Shown in pieces: positions 36,654 to 46,329 of a stretch of 64,000 nucleotides of DNA (its first letter is position 1; the number at the start of each line of letters is the position of its first letter). The position numbers were made by a program, and so were the translations under genes. Source of the stretch: Burkholderiales bacterium (lineage in GTDB: Bacteria > Pseudomonadota > Gammaproteobacteria > Burkholderiales > Burkholderiaceae_C); the NCBI GenBank assembly GCA_030604135.1, contig JAUVWL010000021.1, positions 1 to 64,000 on the forward strand. Reading direction: 5' to 3'. The notes under the pieces were generated by a model. That model ran no database searches. It saw only the letters and a list, made by a program, of their open reading frames with translations, and was not told the origin of the DNA.

Positions 36654-37442
36654 ATGACTGCAACCGCAATGGCCGCCCCGGTGGTCGAAAAGAACGCGCT
36701 CGAAGTGCGCAACCTGAATTTCTACTATGGCAAGTTCCAGGGTCTGAAGGACGTGACCATGGATGTCGCTGAGCGCAAGGTGACGGCATTTATCGGTCCG
36801 TCCGGTTGCGGCAAGTCCACGCTGCTTCGCACCCTCAACCGGATGTACAGCCTGTATCCGGGGCAGCGAGCCGAAGGTCAGATCAACTTCTATGGTCAGA
36901 ACATACTGGACGACAAACAGGACCTGAACCTGTTGCGCGCCCGCATTGGCATGGTGTTCCAGAAGCCCACGCCGTTTCCCATGACCATCTATGACAACAT
37001 CGCTTTTGGCGTCAAGCTGTATGAGAGCCTGAGCAAGAGCGAGATGGATGATCGGGTCGAGTGGGCGTTGACCAAGGCTGCACTCTGGAACGAAGTCAAG
37101 GACAAGCTCAATCAAAACGGCATGTCGCTCTCCGGGGGACAGCAGCAACGCCTGTGCATCGCCCGAAGTGTGGCCGTCAAGCCGTCGGTTCTCTTGCTGG
37201 ACGAGCCGACCTCGGCACTGGACCCGATTTCGACCGGAAAGGTGGAAGAACTGGTCCACGAACTGAAGAAAGATTACACGATTGCCATCGTGACACACAA
37301 CATGCAGCAGGCGGCACGTTGTAGCGACTTCACGGCCTACATGTACCTCGGTGAATTGATCGAGTTCGGTGCCACCGAGCAGATCTTCTTCAAACCCAAG
37401 CGTACCGAGACCGAAGACTACATCACAGGTCGCTTCGGCTGA
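36654..37442 (+). CDS. pstB: Phosphate ABC transporter ATP-binding protein
   Basis: 262 residues from ATG 36654, GAGGAG at 36642-36647. Walker [11 protein letters not shown] loop [10 protein letters not shown], signature SLSGGQQQR, Walker [12 protein letters not shown] and H loop VTHNMQQA are complete. [13 protein letters not shown] is the usual PstB opening. It powers phosphate import through PstC-PstA and takes part with PhoU in PhoR signalling. Confidence 0.98.
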   Translation: MTATAMAAPVVEKNALEVRNLNFYYGKFQGLKDVTMDVAERKVTAFIGPSGCGKSTLLRTLNRMYSLYPGQRAEGQINFYGQNILDDKQDLNLLRARIGMVFQKPTPFPMTIYDNIAFGVKLYESLSKSEMDDRVEWALTKAALWNEVKDKLNQNGMSLSGGQQQRLCIARSVAVKPSVLLLDEPTSALDPISTGKVEELVHELKKDYTIAIVTHNMQQAARCSDFTAYMYLGELIEFGATEQIFFKPKRTETEDYITGRFG

Positions 37443-37504
37443 TTCAGGACCTGTAGCGGATCTTCCCTGTCACACCATTCTTGTTGCCTTCAGGAGGCGC
37501 CTTC

Positions 37505-38209
37505 ATGAGCGACAAACACCTGTCCAGCCAGTTCGATGCTGAACTCAATTCCATTTCAACCCACGTGCTCGAGATGGGCGGCCTGGTTGAGTCCCAGTTG
37601 CACCAGGCTTTGTATGCGCTGGAGCATATGAGTGCCGAGTCGGCAGACCAGGTCCTGGAAACGGAGAACCGCATCAACCAGATGGAGGTTCTGATCGATC
37701 ATGAGATCATTTCCACCATTGGTCGACGTCAACCCACTGCCCGAGACCTTCGCTTTCTGATGGCCATTTCACGCAGCACGCAGAACCTTGAGCGAGCGGG
37801 TGACGAAGTCGCTCGTATGGCCCGCATGGTGAAATCCATCATCGAAACCAGCATCGCGCCGCGCAACCTGCCCGCAGGCGAACTGCGCACGGCAGCCGAA
37901 TTGGCGGCTTCGCTCTTGCGGAAATCGCTGGACTCGTTTGCGCGACTGGACACCGAAATGGCGGTGGCCATCATCAAGGGCGATGACGCCATCGACCAGG
38001 AGTACAACGGCTTTCTGCGTAAACTCATTACCTACATGATGGAAGACGCACGCACCATTTCGCCGAGCCTGGATCTGCTTTTCCTGGCCAAATCCATTGA
38101 GCGCGTGGGCGACCATGCCAAGAACATCGCCGAACAGATCATCTTCATCGTCAAGGGTGAGGACGTGCGGCACACGCCGGTCTCCAAAGTGGAGTCCGTG
38201 ATCGGATGA
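37505..38209 (+). CDS. phoU: Phosphate signalling protein PhoU
   Basis: 234 residues from ATG 37505 with AGGAGG at 37492-37497. Two PhoU helical repeats are visible, with E..I..ME..ID.EI and RDLRFLMAISR in the first and SLDLLFLAKSIERVGDHAKNIAEQ in the second. PhoU passes transporter status to PhoR and restrains the PHO response when phosphate is plentiful. Confidence 0.97.
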   Translation: MSDKHLSSQFDAELNSISTHVLEMGGLVESQLHQALYALEHMSAESADQVLETENRINQMEVLIDHEIISTIGRRQPTARDLRFLMAISRSTQNLERAGDEVARMARMVKSIIETSIAPRNLPAGELRTAAELAASLLRKSLDSFARLDTEMAVAIIKGDDAIDQEYNGFLRKLITYMMEDARTISPSLDLLFLAKSIERVGDHAKNIAEQIIFIVKGEDVRHTPVSKVESVIG

Positions 38210-38294
38210 AGGACATGAGGCTTCTACGCTTTCCCACTTCACCTGACGCACGGCCCCCAAGGGGTGTGCTCATCCATGCAGGGGGGGGCCGGCA

Positions 38295-39026
38295 ATGAGA
38301 AAGCTGCCTCGTGTGCTCGTGGTGGAAGACGAACCTTCCATTGCTGAACTGATTGCCGTCAACCTCCGGCACAACGGATTTGCACCGACGGTCGTCTTCG
38401 ACGGTGCGGCTGCACAGCGGGAGATCGACGCGGTGCTGCCCGATGTCATTCTGTTGGACTGGATGCTGCCCGGAGAAAGTGGCGCCGTGCTCGCCCGCCA
38501 ATGGCGCAAGCACGAGCGAACGCGAACCGTACCCATACTCATGCTGACTGCGCGAAGTGATGAGTCCGACAAGGTTCAAGGTCTGGACGCCGGAGCCGAC
38601 GACTACATCACAAAGCCTTTTTCGACCCAGGAGTTGCTGGCCCGCATCCGGGCCGTGCTGCGCCGACGGGCTCCCGAGATCGTCAACGACTCGGTGCAGA
38701 TAGGCGAGCTCACGCTCGACGCCGCCACCTACCGGGTGAGCTTCCGGGGCAAGGAGCTCAAGGTCGGACCGACCGAATTCAAACTGCTGCACTACCTGAT
38801 GAAACATGCAGAAAGGGTGCACACCCGTGGTACGCTGCTTGACAAGATCTGGGGAGATCATGTCTTCATCGAGGAGCGTACCGTGGACGTTCATGTCAAG
38901 CGGCTGAGAGAGTCACTGGGCGAGGCGGCTGGCATGGTGGAAACCGTGCGAGGCGCCGGATACCGCCTGACAGCGTTGAATCAAGCGGGCAAATCCGCCA
39001 CACCCGACGTCACGCCATCGGCATGA
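38295..39026 (+). CDS. phoB: Phosphate response regulator PhoB
   Basis: 243 residues: receiver with acidic pair EDE near 11-13, phospho-acceptor Asp55 (VILLDWMLPG) and Lys in ITKPF, then an OmpR-type winged-helix domain (VGPTEFKLL, ERTVDVHVKRLR). It should bind the PHO boxes at ppk1 and pstS found here. The 85-base gap after phoU holds a G/C-rich palindromic stretch and no PHO box. phoR overlaps it by four bases. Confidence 0.96.
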   Translation: MRKLPRVLVVEDEPSIAELIAVNLRHNGFAPTVVFDGAAAQREIDAVLPDVILLDWMLPGESGAVLARQWRKHERTRTVPILMLTARSDESDKVQGLDAGADDYITKPFSTQELLARIRAVLRRRAPEIVNDSVQIGELTLDAATYRVSFRGKELKVGPTEFKLLHYLMKHAERVHTRGTLLDKIWGDHVFIEERTVDVHVKRLRESLGEAAGMVETVRGAGYRLTALNQAGKSATPDVTPSA

Positions 39027-40339
39027 CGCGTCGGGCCATTGAGCTGGTGCTCTGGATTGCTGCCGGAGCGGTGTGGGGCTGGGCCGCCGACCACCCGGGG
39101 TGGGTGTTTGGCGGGGCAATGGCGGGTGGCCTGGGCTGGACCATTCTCGATGGACTGCGGGCACGCAAGCTGCTGCGCTGGCTGGCCAAAGGGAGCCCCA
39201 ATGAGTCTCCCAGGCTGCCCGGCTTATGGGGAGACCTGGTCGACCGCACACGAAAGATCATCAAGAAGCTGGACAAGAAGGTTCAGAACAGCGAAACGCG
39301 TCTCGAAGATTTTCTGGCTGCGATCCAGGCATCCCCGAATGGGGTGGTGCTGCTTGACTCGGCAGGCCGCATTGAGTGGTCCAACCTGACGGCTGCCAGT
39401 CAGTTGGGATTCGATGCCCAAAGGGACCTGGGTCAGTACATACGAAATCTGGTGCGACATCCTGCTTTTGTCGGATACCTGAACGCGGGTGACTTCGACC
39501 GCGAGATCCAGATCGACGGACCTGGGCCCAAACCATCGCAGCCGACGAAGATCCTGATCCAGGTTCACCCCTACGGCAAGAAGCGCAAGCTCCTGTTGTC
39601 CCGGGACGTCACCGCCGTTCAGTTGGCCGAGGCCATGCGGAGGGACTTCGTGGCCAATGTGTCGCACGAGATCCGAACCCCGCTGACCGTGCTCAGTGGC
39701 TTTGTGGAGACCATGCAGAGCATCCCGCTGGATGAGGAAGAGCGGCAGCGATACCTGAGCCTGATGAGCCAGCAGGCCCATCGGATGCAGGTACTGGTCA
39801 GCGACCTGCTCACGCTGTCTCGCCTGGAAGGCAGCCCTGCGCCGGGCCAGGGTGACTGGATCGACAGCGATGAGCTTCTGCAGCATGTGTTGCAGGAGGC
39901 GCGCGGCTTGACGCAGACCATTGCCCACCCTCCGCACGCCATCGAAGCCGAGGGTGGCCGTGCATTCTGGGTGTCTGGCGCCAAGACCGAGCTGCTCAGC
40001 GCCATGTCCAACCTCATGAGCAATGCCGTGCGCTACACACCGGGTGGTGGCCAGATCCGGGCGGGTTGGCGTCTGCACAGCGATGGCAGTGGCGAGTTCT
40101 TTGTCACCGATTCGGGCCCCGGCATTGCCGCCGAGCACCTGCCGCGTCTGACCGAGCGGTTTTACCGTGTCGATCGCAGTCGGTCACGGGAAACCGGTGG
40201 CACCGGGCTGGGCCTGGCGATTGTCAAGCACGTGGCACAGCGCCACGGCGGCCGAGTCGATGTGCAAAGCGAGCTGGGCAAGGGGTCCACCTTTTCGATC
40301 AGCCTGCCAGCTTCTCGGGTGCGCCGTCAGGTCGCCTGA
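39023..40339 (+). CDS. phoR: Phosphate sensor kinase PhoR
   Basis: 438 residues. Two short N-terminal membrane helices (about 6-50), a PAS-like domain (about 95-190), HisKA with [12 protein letters not shown] (His near 215), and HATPase_c with N box SNLMSNAVRYTPGG and GTGLGLAIVKH. It phosphorylates PhoB when PstSCAB-PhoU reports low phosphate. ATGA overlap with phoB shows coupling. The convergent membrane-protein gene ends 12 bases beyond. Confidence 0.96.
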   Translation: MTRRAIELVLWIAAGAVWGWAADHPGWVFGGAMAGGLGWTILDGLRARKLLRWLAKGSPNESPRLPGLWGDLVDRTRKIIKKLDKKVQNSETRLEDFLAAIQASPNGVVLLDSAGRIEWSNLTAASQLGFDAQRDLGQYIRNLVRHPAFVGYLNAGDFDREIQIDGPGPKPSQPTKILIQVHPYGKKRKLLLSRDVTAVQLAEAMRRDFVANVSHEIRTPLTVLSGFVETMQSIPLDEEERQRYLSLMSQQAHRMQVLVSDLLTLSRLEGSPAPGQGDWIDSDELLQHVLQEARGLTQTIAHPPHAIEAEGGRAFWVSGAKTELLSAMSNLMSNAVRYTPGGGQIRAGWRLHSDGSGEFFVTDSGPGIAAEHLPRLTERFYRVDRSRSRETGGTGLGLAIVKHVAQRHGGRVDVQSELGKGSTFSISLPASRVRRQVA

Positions 40340-40351
40340 GCCACCAAGTGT

Positions 40352-42103
40352 TCAGCCACCGACCCGCAGGTACAGCAGAACGGTCTCGCGTCGGTCGTCG
40401 TTGAGCCGCCTGACCGTGGCCTTGAAGGCCCAGTGGGTCAGTTCGACCCGTTGATCCAGGGTGGGCTGCTGTTCCAGATCCACCAGCAGACTTCGGCATT
40501 GACTGGCATCTGACGAGTGGATGCGGTGGATGTCCAGCTTGCCATGGTGCTTGAGGGCAGCAATCTGGGCCTGGGACAAGCCGTCGACCAGCACACATGA
40601 CTCATTGGGCAGCAGGGCGGCCAGGCGACGCGACATCGGTCCATAACTGCGGCCAAAATCCAGCAAGGGCAGCCACAGGGTCATGAGCAGCAACCAGCAC
40701 AGGGTGGCACCACTGGCAGGCAGAACCAGGCTTTTCCAGATGGCCTGCGGATGTCGACCGACCCGCCAGGCCACGAGCGCCAGCCAGGCCAGGGTCGCCA
40801 GGGTGGCCAACAGGAACAGACCAAACGAAAACTCGGGGGCGAACCCGGGTGCGAGTTTGGCCACATTGGCCGCCGGCTTGGCCGGCACGCCGGTTTGCAT
40901 GGCCACCCAGATCACCCAGATCACCAGGGCACAGAAGCTGAAAAACAGCAGGGTGAACCAGTCGATCAGGGCGGCGGCGCTGCGCTTGAGTGTGGGAAGG
41001 GCGAAAGCGGCCAGCACGGCCAGAGCCGGCAAGGCCACCAGCAAGGCGCGATCGCTGTTTTCTGAGGCGGCACTGTTCAGAAGGCCCACCAGCACACCCC
41101 AAAACGGCAGTGCCAGGTGTGGGCTGCCCAGTTGCCGTCGCCAGCGCCACATTGTCCACAAGGCCAGAGGCCAGGCTGGCCAGGTGAACCAGACCAGCAT
41201 GCGGGCAAAGCTGAGCCAGCCCGCAGGAATGGCGGCTTCCCCGGTGTCGGGAAGCGATGGAACAAGCGGCCAGGCTGGCGGCGTCAGCCACTCCTGACGC
41301 AGCGCCAGAGACACCGCCAGCAGCGTGAGCAAGACCAGAGCGAGCAGAGAAGCCCGTCGGCGAGCCTCGCTGTGTACAGAAGGCTCTGCAACCGCTGTTT
41401 GTTCACCGGCCGGCTTGGCCAGCAACAACAGCCACCAGCCAATCATGAGGGCCACGGCCGACCAGCCCATGCCACTGAGCAGCAGCGCCAGCAGTGCCAG
41501 CGTGGCAGCGAGCACCGGCCTCCAGGGAGAACCACCCCGGCCCAGTCTGGCTATGGCCATCAGCATCAAGGCGCCAAACGCGAGGCGGGTTAGCTCTGGC
41601 GTGGTCTCGTGCGACAGCCGGGCCAGCCCCAGGCTGGCGATCAGGGCCAGCAGGCCGGCATCCGCCATGGCGCGGGCATAGTCGCGCGGATGGGCTTCAC
41701 CGCCGAAAGCGAAGGCCACCGGTTGGGCTGCCGGTTGCCGGGCGAGGTGGTAGACCGCGTACCAGGTACACGCCAGGGTCATGCCCAGCAAGCCGATGAA
41801 GGGCAGGCGTGACGCCGTTTCGGGGTCGATGAACGGCAGCCACTGAATGGCCAGGGCACCCAGCCAGTAGGGCAGCCATCCAGGTTCTTCAGGCGGCAAG
41901 CCAAGCAGCTGGGGCTGCCACCAGTTGCTGTCGCCTGATGCGAGCTCCAGCATCACCCCGAAGGCGGCCAGATCCTCCACCTTCCAGGGCTCACGCCCCA
42001 GAAATCCGGGCAACACGTAAGCCAGGCAGAAGACCAGAAGCACCAGGCGAGGCAGCGGGCGAACAGCCGACTGCGTGACGATGGCGGGGGTTGGACTGGA
42101 CAC
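40352..42103 (-). CDS. Polytopic membrane protein, GT-C (ArnT/PMT-like) glycosyltransferase candidate
   Basis: 583 residues starting at GTG 42103. About 11-12 hydrophobic segments and the N-terminal loop GREPWKVEDLAAFG, with acidic residues just after the first helix, resemble GT-C enzymes of the ArnT/PMT family that move a sugar from a lipid carrier on the periplasmic side. The rest is too divergent to name a substrate. No signal of truncation. It converges with phoR and lies downstream of rpmE2 and its terminator, so it probably has its own promoter. Confidence 0.6.
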   Translation of the reverse strand: MSSPTPAIVTQSAVRPLPRLVLLVFCLAYVLPGFLGREPWKVEDLAAFGVMLELASGDSNWWQPQLLGLPPEEPGWLPYWLGALAIQWLPFIDPETASRLPFIGLLGMTLACTWYAVYHLARQPAAQPVAFAFGGEAHPRDYARAMADAGLLALIASLGLARLSHETTPELTRLAFGALMLMAIARLGRGGSPWRPVLAATLALLALLLSGMGWSAVALMIGWWLLLLAKPAGEQTAVAEPSVHSEARRRASLLALVLLTLLAVSLALRQEWLTPPAWPLVPSLPDTGEAAIPAGWLSFARMLVWFTWPAWPLALWTMWRWRRQLGSPHLALPFWGVLVGLLNSAASENSDRALLVALPALAVLAAFALPTLKRSAAALIDWFTLLFFSFCALVIWVIWVAMQTGVPAKPAANVAKLAPGFAPEFSFGLFLLATLATLAWLALVAWRVGRHPQAIWKSLVLPASGATLCWLLLMTLWLPLLDFGRSYGPMSRRLAALLPNESCVLVDGLSQAQIAALKHHGKLDIHRIHSSDASQCRSLLVDLEQQPTLDQRVELTHWAFKATVRRLNDDRRETVLLYLRVGG

Positions 42104-42172
42104 GGGCGTCGGAATCGATCTGGGTCGATGGAGGCAAACTCTTGCGAGTATCGCCGCTTACAGCGTGGGTGC

Positions 42173-42203
42173 AAAAAAAAAGGCAGCCACTGGGGCTGCC
42201 TTT
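42173..42203 (-). terminator. Rho-independent terminator of rpmE2
   Basis: Read on the minus strand, GGCAGCC-loop-GGCTGCC (42200-42182), extended by three A-T pairs, is followed by nine T residues (42181-42173). It lies 42 bases after the rpmE2 stop and separates that gene from the membrane-protein gene. Confidence 0.93.
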
Positions 42204-42244
42204 CTGCAAGGACAGACTGGCCGGGCACGTCGCCCGGCCGCGCA

Positions 42245-42499
42245 TCACTTGGCGGCCTTGGCGTAGCGGTTGCGGAACTTCTCGACGCGACCACCCATGT
42301 TGTCGACACTTTTCTGGGTGCCGGTGTAAAAGGGGTGCGATTCGCTCGAGGTATCCAGCTTGAACAGCGGCAGCTCACGGCCATCGTCCATCTTGACCAT
42401 CTCTTTGGTGTTCACGCAGGAGCGGGTCACAAACTTGAAGTTGTTGGACAAGTCCACGAAGCAGACTTCGCGGTAATTGGGGTGAATGCCTTCTTTCAT
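42245..42499 (-). CDS. rpmE2: 50S ribosomal protein L31 type B
   Basis: 84 residues from ATG 42499 (MKEGIHPNYREVCFVD), GAGGA upstream. The conserved SESHPFYTGTQK segment identifies L31. The CXXC zinc-binding pair of the A type is absent, so this is the zinc-independent B form often used under zinc limitation. A single-gene transcript is suggested by a TATAAT upstream and a strong terminator downstream. Confidence 0.97.
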   Translation of the reverse strand: MKEGIHPNYREVCFVDLSNNFKFVTRSCVNTKEMVKMDDGRELPLFKLDTSSESHPFYTGTQKSVDNMGGRVEKFRNRYAKAAK

Positions 42500-42588
42500 G
42501 GCGCGTCCTCGAGGTTCAGGTGCGACAGCCGCAGCAAATCCGTCTTTGGGATGTGTTGCTGTACTTGCCGCAAGTTGCAAAGCCTTAA

Positions 42589-42594
42589 ATTATA
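42589..42594 (-). promoter_or_regulatory. -10 element candidate for rpmE2
   Basis: A perfect TATAAT on the minus strand lies about 90 bases before the rpmE2 start, between it and the end of glnD. No convincing -35 is seen. The AT-rich patch stands out in high-GC surroundings. Confidence 0.5.
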
Positions 42595-42640
42595 AGGCCT
42601 TTTCCTGTTGTTGGCCAGATCCGTGGGCGCGAACGGCCCT

Positions 42641-45325
42641 TCAGGCAGCGCCCGCCAGGGATTCGAGCAGTTCGGTCTCGATCTCGATCTGCCGTTTGTT
42701 GACCTGCAGCGACGGTCCACTGATCAGGAACGTGTCTTCCACCCGTTCGCCCAATGTGGTGATCTTGGCCAGTTGCACGCTGATCTGGTGCCGGGCCAGC
42801 ACCCGGGAAATGCCATACAGCAAACCCGATCGGTCACTGGCCGAGACGCTGAGCAGCCAGCGCTGGGCTTTTTCGTCGGGCCGCAGGTCGACCCTCGGCG
42901 CAACCGGAAAACTCTTCACGCGCCGGGACAGCCGCCCCCGGCTCGGCGGTGGCAGTGGGCCGCGGGCATCAATTGTCTGGGCCAGGTTGCGCTCGACCAT
43001 CGCGATCAGTTCCCGGTAGTGGTCGGCCAGACTGGGTGCGACAACCTGGAAGGTGTCGAGCACATGGCCATCGCGCGTGGTATGGATGCGCGCATCCAGA
43101 ATGCTGAAGTCGGACGTGTCGAAATAGCCGCAGATGCGGGCAAACAAGTCGCTTTGGTCCGCCGCGTAGACCAGCACCTGCAGGCCCTCGCCCTCAGGTG
43201 ACAGCCGGGCGCGCACGATGGTGCGGTCACCGGGCGACGCCTGGGTCGTGTCCGAAGACGCGGTCAGGCGCGCCTGCTGCGCCAGTTGCCGCGTCAATAC
43301 CCGCGTGTGCCAGGCAATGTCGTCGGCCTGGTGTCGCATGAAGTAACTGACGTCCAGGGTATCCCACAGGGCTTTGTGGGCCAGGTGGGGCAGGGCATGA
43401 AGAGCCAGAATGGACAGCGCCTCGCGCTTGCGACCCTCCACCACGGCACCGGGATCCGGCGCCCGTCCACCGAGCACGCGCGAGGTGTATCGGTACAGGT
43501 CTTCCAGCAGCTTGCCTTTCCAGGCATTCCACACCTTGGGGCTGGTGCCTCGGATGTCGGCCACCGTGAGCAGGTAGAGGGCGGTCAGGTAGCGCTCGTT
43601 GCCCACCCGCCTGGCGAACGCGGCAATCACCTCCGGGTCGCTCAGGTCCTCTTTCTGGGCCATGCGGCTCATGGTCAGGTGCTCGGCCACCAGAAACTCG
43701 ATCAGCCGGGCGTCGGCACGGTCGATGCCGTGCTGTCTGCAGAAACTTCGCACGTCGCGGGCGCCCAGATCGGAATGGTCGCCACCGCGTCCTTTGGCGA
43801 TGTCATGGAAGATGGCGGCGATATACAGGATCCAGGGCTTGTCCCAGCCCGCAGCCAGCTGAGAGCAGAACGGGTACTCGTGCGAATGGTCGGCGATGAA
43901 GAAGCGGCGCACGTTGCGCAGCACCATCAGGATGTGCTGATCCACTGTGTAGACGTGGAACAGATCGTGCTGCATCTGGCCCACGATGTTGCGGAACACC
44001 CAGAGGTAGCGCCCGAGCACCGAGGTCTGGTTCATCAGGCGCATGGCATGGGTGATGCCTTCAGGCTCCTGGAGGATGCGCAGAAAGGTCTGGCGGTTGA
44101 CCGGGTCGCGCCGGAACGACGCGTTCATCACCGGGCGGGCGTTGTACAGCGCACGCAGTGTGCGTGCTGACAGGCCCTTGATGCCGACCGTGGTCTGGTA
44201 GACCAGAAATGTCTCCAGGATGGCGTGGGGCTGCTGGACATACAGGTGGTCACTGGCCACCTCCAGCATGCCTGCCTTGTCGAAGAAACGCTCATTGATC
44301 GGGCGCAGCAGGTCACCGGCGCTGGCTTCGTCCTGCTTGAGCCGCTCTTCGATGTTCAGCAGGAGGATCTGGTTGAGCTGGGCCACCGCCTTGGCAGCCC
44401 AGTAGTAGCGCTTCATCAGCGCCTCGCTGGCCCGACGCAGCTGAGTCGAACGGCGCGCACCTGGCACAGGTGGCTCAGGCATCTGGGTGCGGTAACCGAA
44501 GGACTCGGCCACGGTGTTCTGCAGGTCGAACACCAGGCGGTCTTCACGCCGGTTGGCCAACAGGTGCAAGCGGGCCCTGATGAGGGTGAGCAGCGCTTCG
44601 TTGGCTTTGATCTGCCGGGCCTCCAGGGGCGTGGCCAGACCGCGGCGCGCGAGTTCATCCCAGCTGCGACCGAAGCCCGCAGCCTTGGACACCCACAGAA
44701 TCACCTGCAGGTCTCGCAAGCCCCCTGGTGATTCCTTGCAGTTGGGTTCCAGCGCGTAAGGCGTGTTCTCGAACTTGTTGTGGCGCTGGCGCATTTCCAG
44801 CATCTTGGCCACAAAAAAGGCCCGCGGGTCCATGGCCTCGCCCAGGGCTTCGACCAGGCGCCGGAATCCGGGACGGTGACCACAGATCAGGCGGGACTCC
44901 AGCAGGGAGGTCTGCACGGTCACATCGCGGCGGGCTTCGTCGACGCAGTCGGCTACGGAGCGAACGCTGGAACCGATCTCCAGGCCCAGGTCCCAGCAGG
45001 CACCGATGAAGGCCTCCAGGCGGCCCTTGAGGGCTTCGTCCTGGTCCGGACTTGCAACGTCGGGCAGCAGCACCAGCACGTCGACATCGGAGTGCGGGAA
45101 CAGTTCGCCGCGACCGTAGCCGCCCACCGCCACCAGCGAAAAACCGGAGCCCAGTGCGGCCCGGCGCCACAGCTCGGTCAGCGTGTGGTCGGTCAGGCGG
45201 GCCAGCTGCCGGAGGGCACTGGCAATGCCGCGGGTCGATGACCCTTGCACGCCCAGGCGGGCGAAGAGAGCCGTCTTGCTCTCGCGGTACTGCTGCCTCA
45301 GCGATTGGAGGTCACCCAGGGACAT
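42641..45325 (-). CDS. glnD: PII uridylyltransferase/uridylyl-removing enzyme
   Basis: 894 residues. The nucleotidyltransferase motif [15 protein letters not shown] (68-82), the HD domain with [13 protein letters not shown] (about 508-520) and two ACT domains at the C-terminus (from about 700) appear in the usual order. GlnD senses glutamine and uridylylates or deuridylylates PII proteins to set nitrogen metabolism. The gene follows map by 31 bases on the same strand, so they are probably an operon. All catalytic motifs look intact. Confidence 0.97.
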   Translation of the reverse strand: MSLGDLQSLRQQYRESKTALFARLGVQGSSTRGIASALRQLARLTDHTLTELWRRAALGSGFSLVAVGGYGRGELFPHSDVDVLVLLPDVASPDQDEALKGRLEAFIGACWDLGLEIGSSVRSVADCVDEARRDVTVQTSLLESRLICGHRPGFRRLVEALGEAMDPRAFFVAKMLEMRQRHNKFENTPYALEPNCKESPGGLRDLQVILWVSKAAGFGRSWDELARRGLATPLEARQIKANEALLTLIRARLHLLANRREDRLVFDLQNTVAESFGYRTQMPEPPVPGARRSTQLRRASEALMKRYYWAAKAVAQLNQILLLNIEERLKQDEASAGDLLRPINERFFDKAGMLEVASDHLYVQQPHAILETFLVYQTTVGIKGLSARTLRALYNARPVMNASFRRDPVNRQTFLRILQEPEGITHAMRLMNQTSVLGRYLWVFRNIVGQMQHDLFHVYTVDQHILMVLRNVRRFFIADHSHEYPFCSQLAAGWDKPWILYIAAIFHDIAKGRGGDHSDLGARDVRSFCRQHGIDRADARLIEFLVAEHLTMSRMAQKEDLSDPEVIAAFARRVGNERYLTALYLLTVADIRGTSPKVWNAWKGKLLEDLYRYTSRVLGGRAPDPGAVVEGRKREALSILALHALPHLAHKALWDTLDVSYFMRHQADDIAWHTRVLTRQLAQQARLTASSDTTQASPGDRTIVRARLSPEGEGLQVLVYAADQSDLFARICGYFDTSDFSILDARIHTTRDGHVLDTFQVVAPSLADHYRELIAMVERNLAQTIDARGPLPPPSRGRLSRRVKSFPVAPRVDLRPDEKAQRWLLSVSASDRSGLLYGISRVLARHQISVQLAKITTLGERVEDTFLISGPSLQVNKRQIEIETELLESLAGAA

Positions 45326-45356
45326 GCCGAAAATGGATCTGTGAATGCCCGGGAAC

Positions 45357-46187
45357 TCAGGCCGCCACAGCTGCTGCGGACGGCTTGACGAACGCTGGCG
45401 GGGCGATGCTGCCGGCCGAGAGGGTGAGCACCTCGTAACCGGTGGGTGTCACCAGAACGGTGTGCTCCCACTGCGCGGACAGCGAACGATCACGCGTGAC
45501 GATGGTCCAGCCGTCGCCCATTTCCTTGATGTCGCGTTTGCCTGCGTTGATCATGGGCTCGATGGTGAAGATCATGCCTGGCTTGAGCTCTTCCATGGTG
45601 CCTGGGCGGCCGTAATGCAGGACCTGGGGCTCCTCGTGGAAGCGTTGCCCGATGCCATGCCCGCAGAACTCGCGCACCACCGTGTAGCCATTCGATTCGG
45701 CAAAGGTCTGGATGGCATGACCAATGTCTCCCAGGCGAGCGCCCGGACGCACCATCTCGATGCCTTTCCACATGGCTTCATAGGTCACCTGGCACAGGCG
45801 GCGTGCCGCCACGCTGCAGGACGCCTCGCCACCGATCAGGAACATGCGGCTGTTGTCTCCAAACCAGCCATTCTTGATGACGGTGACATCGACGTTGAGG
45901 ATGTCACCCTTCTTGAGCACCTTGTCGCCCGGAATGCCATGGCAGACCACGTGGTTGAGCGATGTGCACAGGTGACCGGGGAAGGGCGGGTAGCCACTGG
46001 GCTGGTAACCGATGGTGGCCGAGACGGTGCCCTGCTGCTTCATGTAATCGGCAGCCAGGCGGTCGATTTCGCCGGTGGTGATGCCTGGCCTGATCAGCGG
46101 TGTCAGGTAGTCCAGCACTTCGGACGCCAGACGGCAGGCCAGGCGCATGGCCTCAATGCCGGCCTCGTCTTTGTAGGTGATGCTCAT
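45357..46187 (-). CDS. map: Methionine aminopeptidase, type I
   Basis: 276 residues from ATG 46187; a longer open frame runs into the purL region and is spurious. It removes the initiator Met from new proteins. The five metal ligands are present: Asp in LNVDVTV, Asp in FGDNSRM, His in CGHGIG, Glu in TIEPM and Glu in QWEHTV. It is divergent from purL across 142 bases. Confidence 0.97.
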   Translation of the reverse strand: MSITYKDEAGIEAMRLACRLASEVLDYLTPLIRPGITTGEIDRLAADYMKQQGTVSATIGYQPSGYPPFPGHLCTSLNHVVCHGIPGDKVLKKGDILNVDVTVIKNGWFGDNSRMFLIGGEASCSVAARRLCQVTYEAMWKGIEMVRPGARLGDIGHAIQTFAESNGYTVVREFCGHGIGQRFHEEPQVLHYGRPGTMEELKPGMIFTIEPMINAGKRDIKEMGDGWTIVTRDRSLSAQWEHTVLVTPTGYEVLTLSAGSIAPPAFVKPSAAAVAA

Positions 46188-46273
46188 GGCGACAATTATC
46201 CCATTGGGTCTGCGACTGCGCACCATCGCGTTTCGGCGACCCGGCTGGAAGAGGGGCCGTGCCCTGCGGCGGC

Positions 46274-46279
46274 TAAAAT
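46274..46279 (+). promoter_or_regulatory. -10 element candidate for purL
   Basis: TAAAAT in the context GGCTAAAATTG lies 50 bases upstream of the purL GTG start, in the map-purL divergent gap. No good -35 is evident. Confidence 0.4.
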
Positions 46280-46329
46280 TGCGGGTTTCCACCGACCATA
46301 CCCGGTCATCCTGCCCAAGGCCACCCGAC

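Noticed and set aside
38210-38294. GC-rich palindromic stretch between phoU and phoB as a terminator
   Set aside because: There is no T tract and the operon continues; it may be a scattered repeat, but no second copy is seen in the window.
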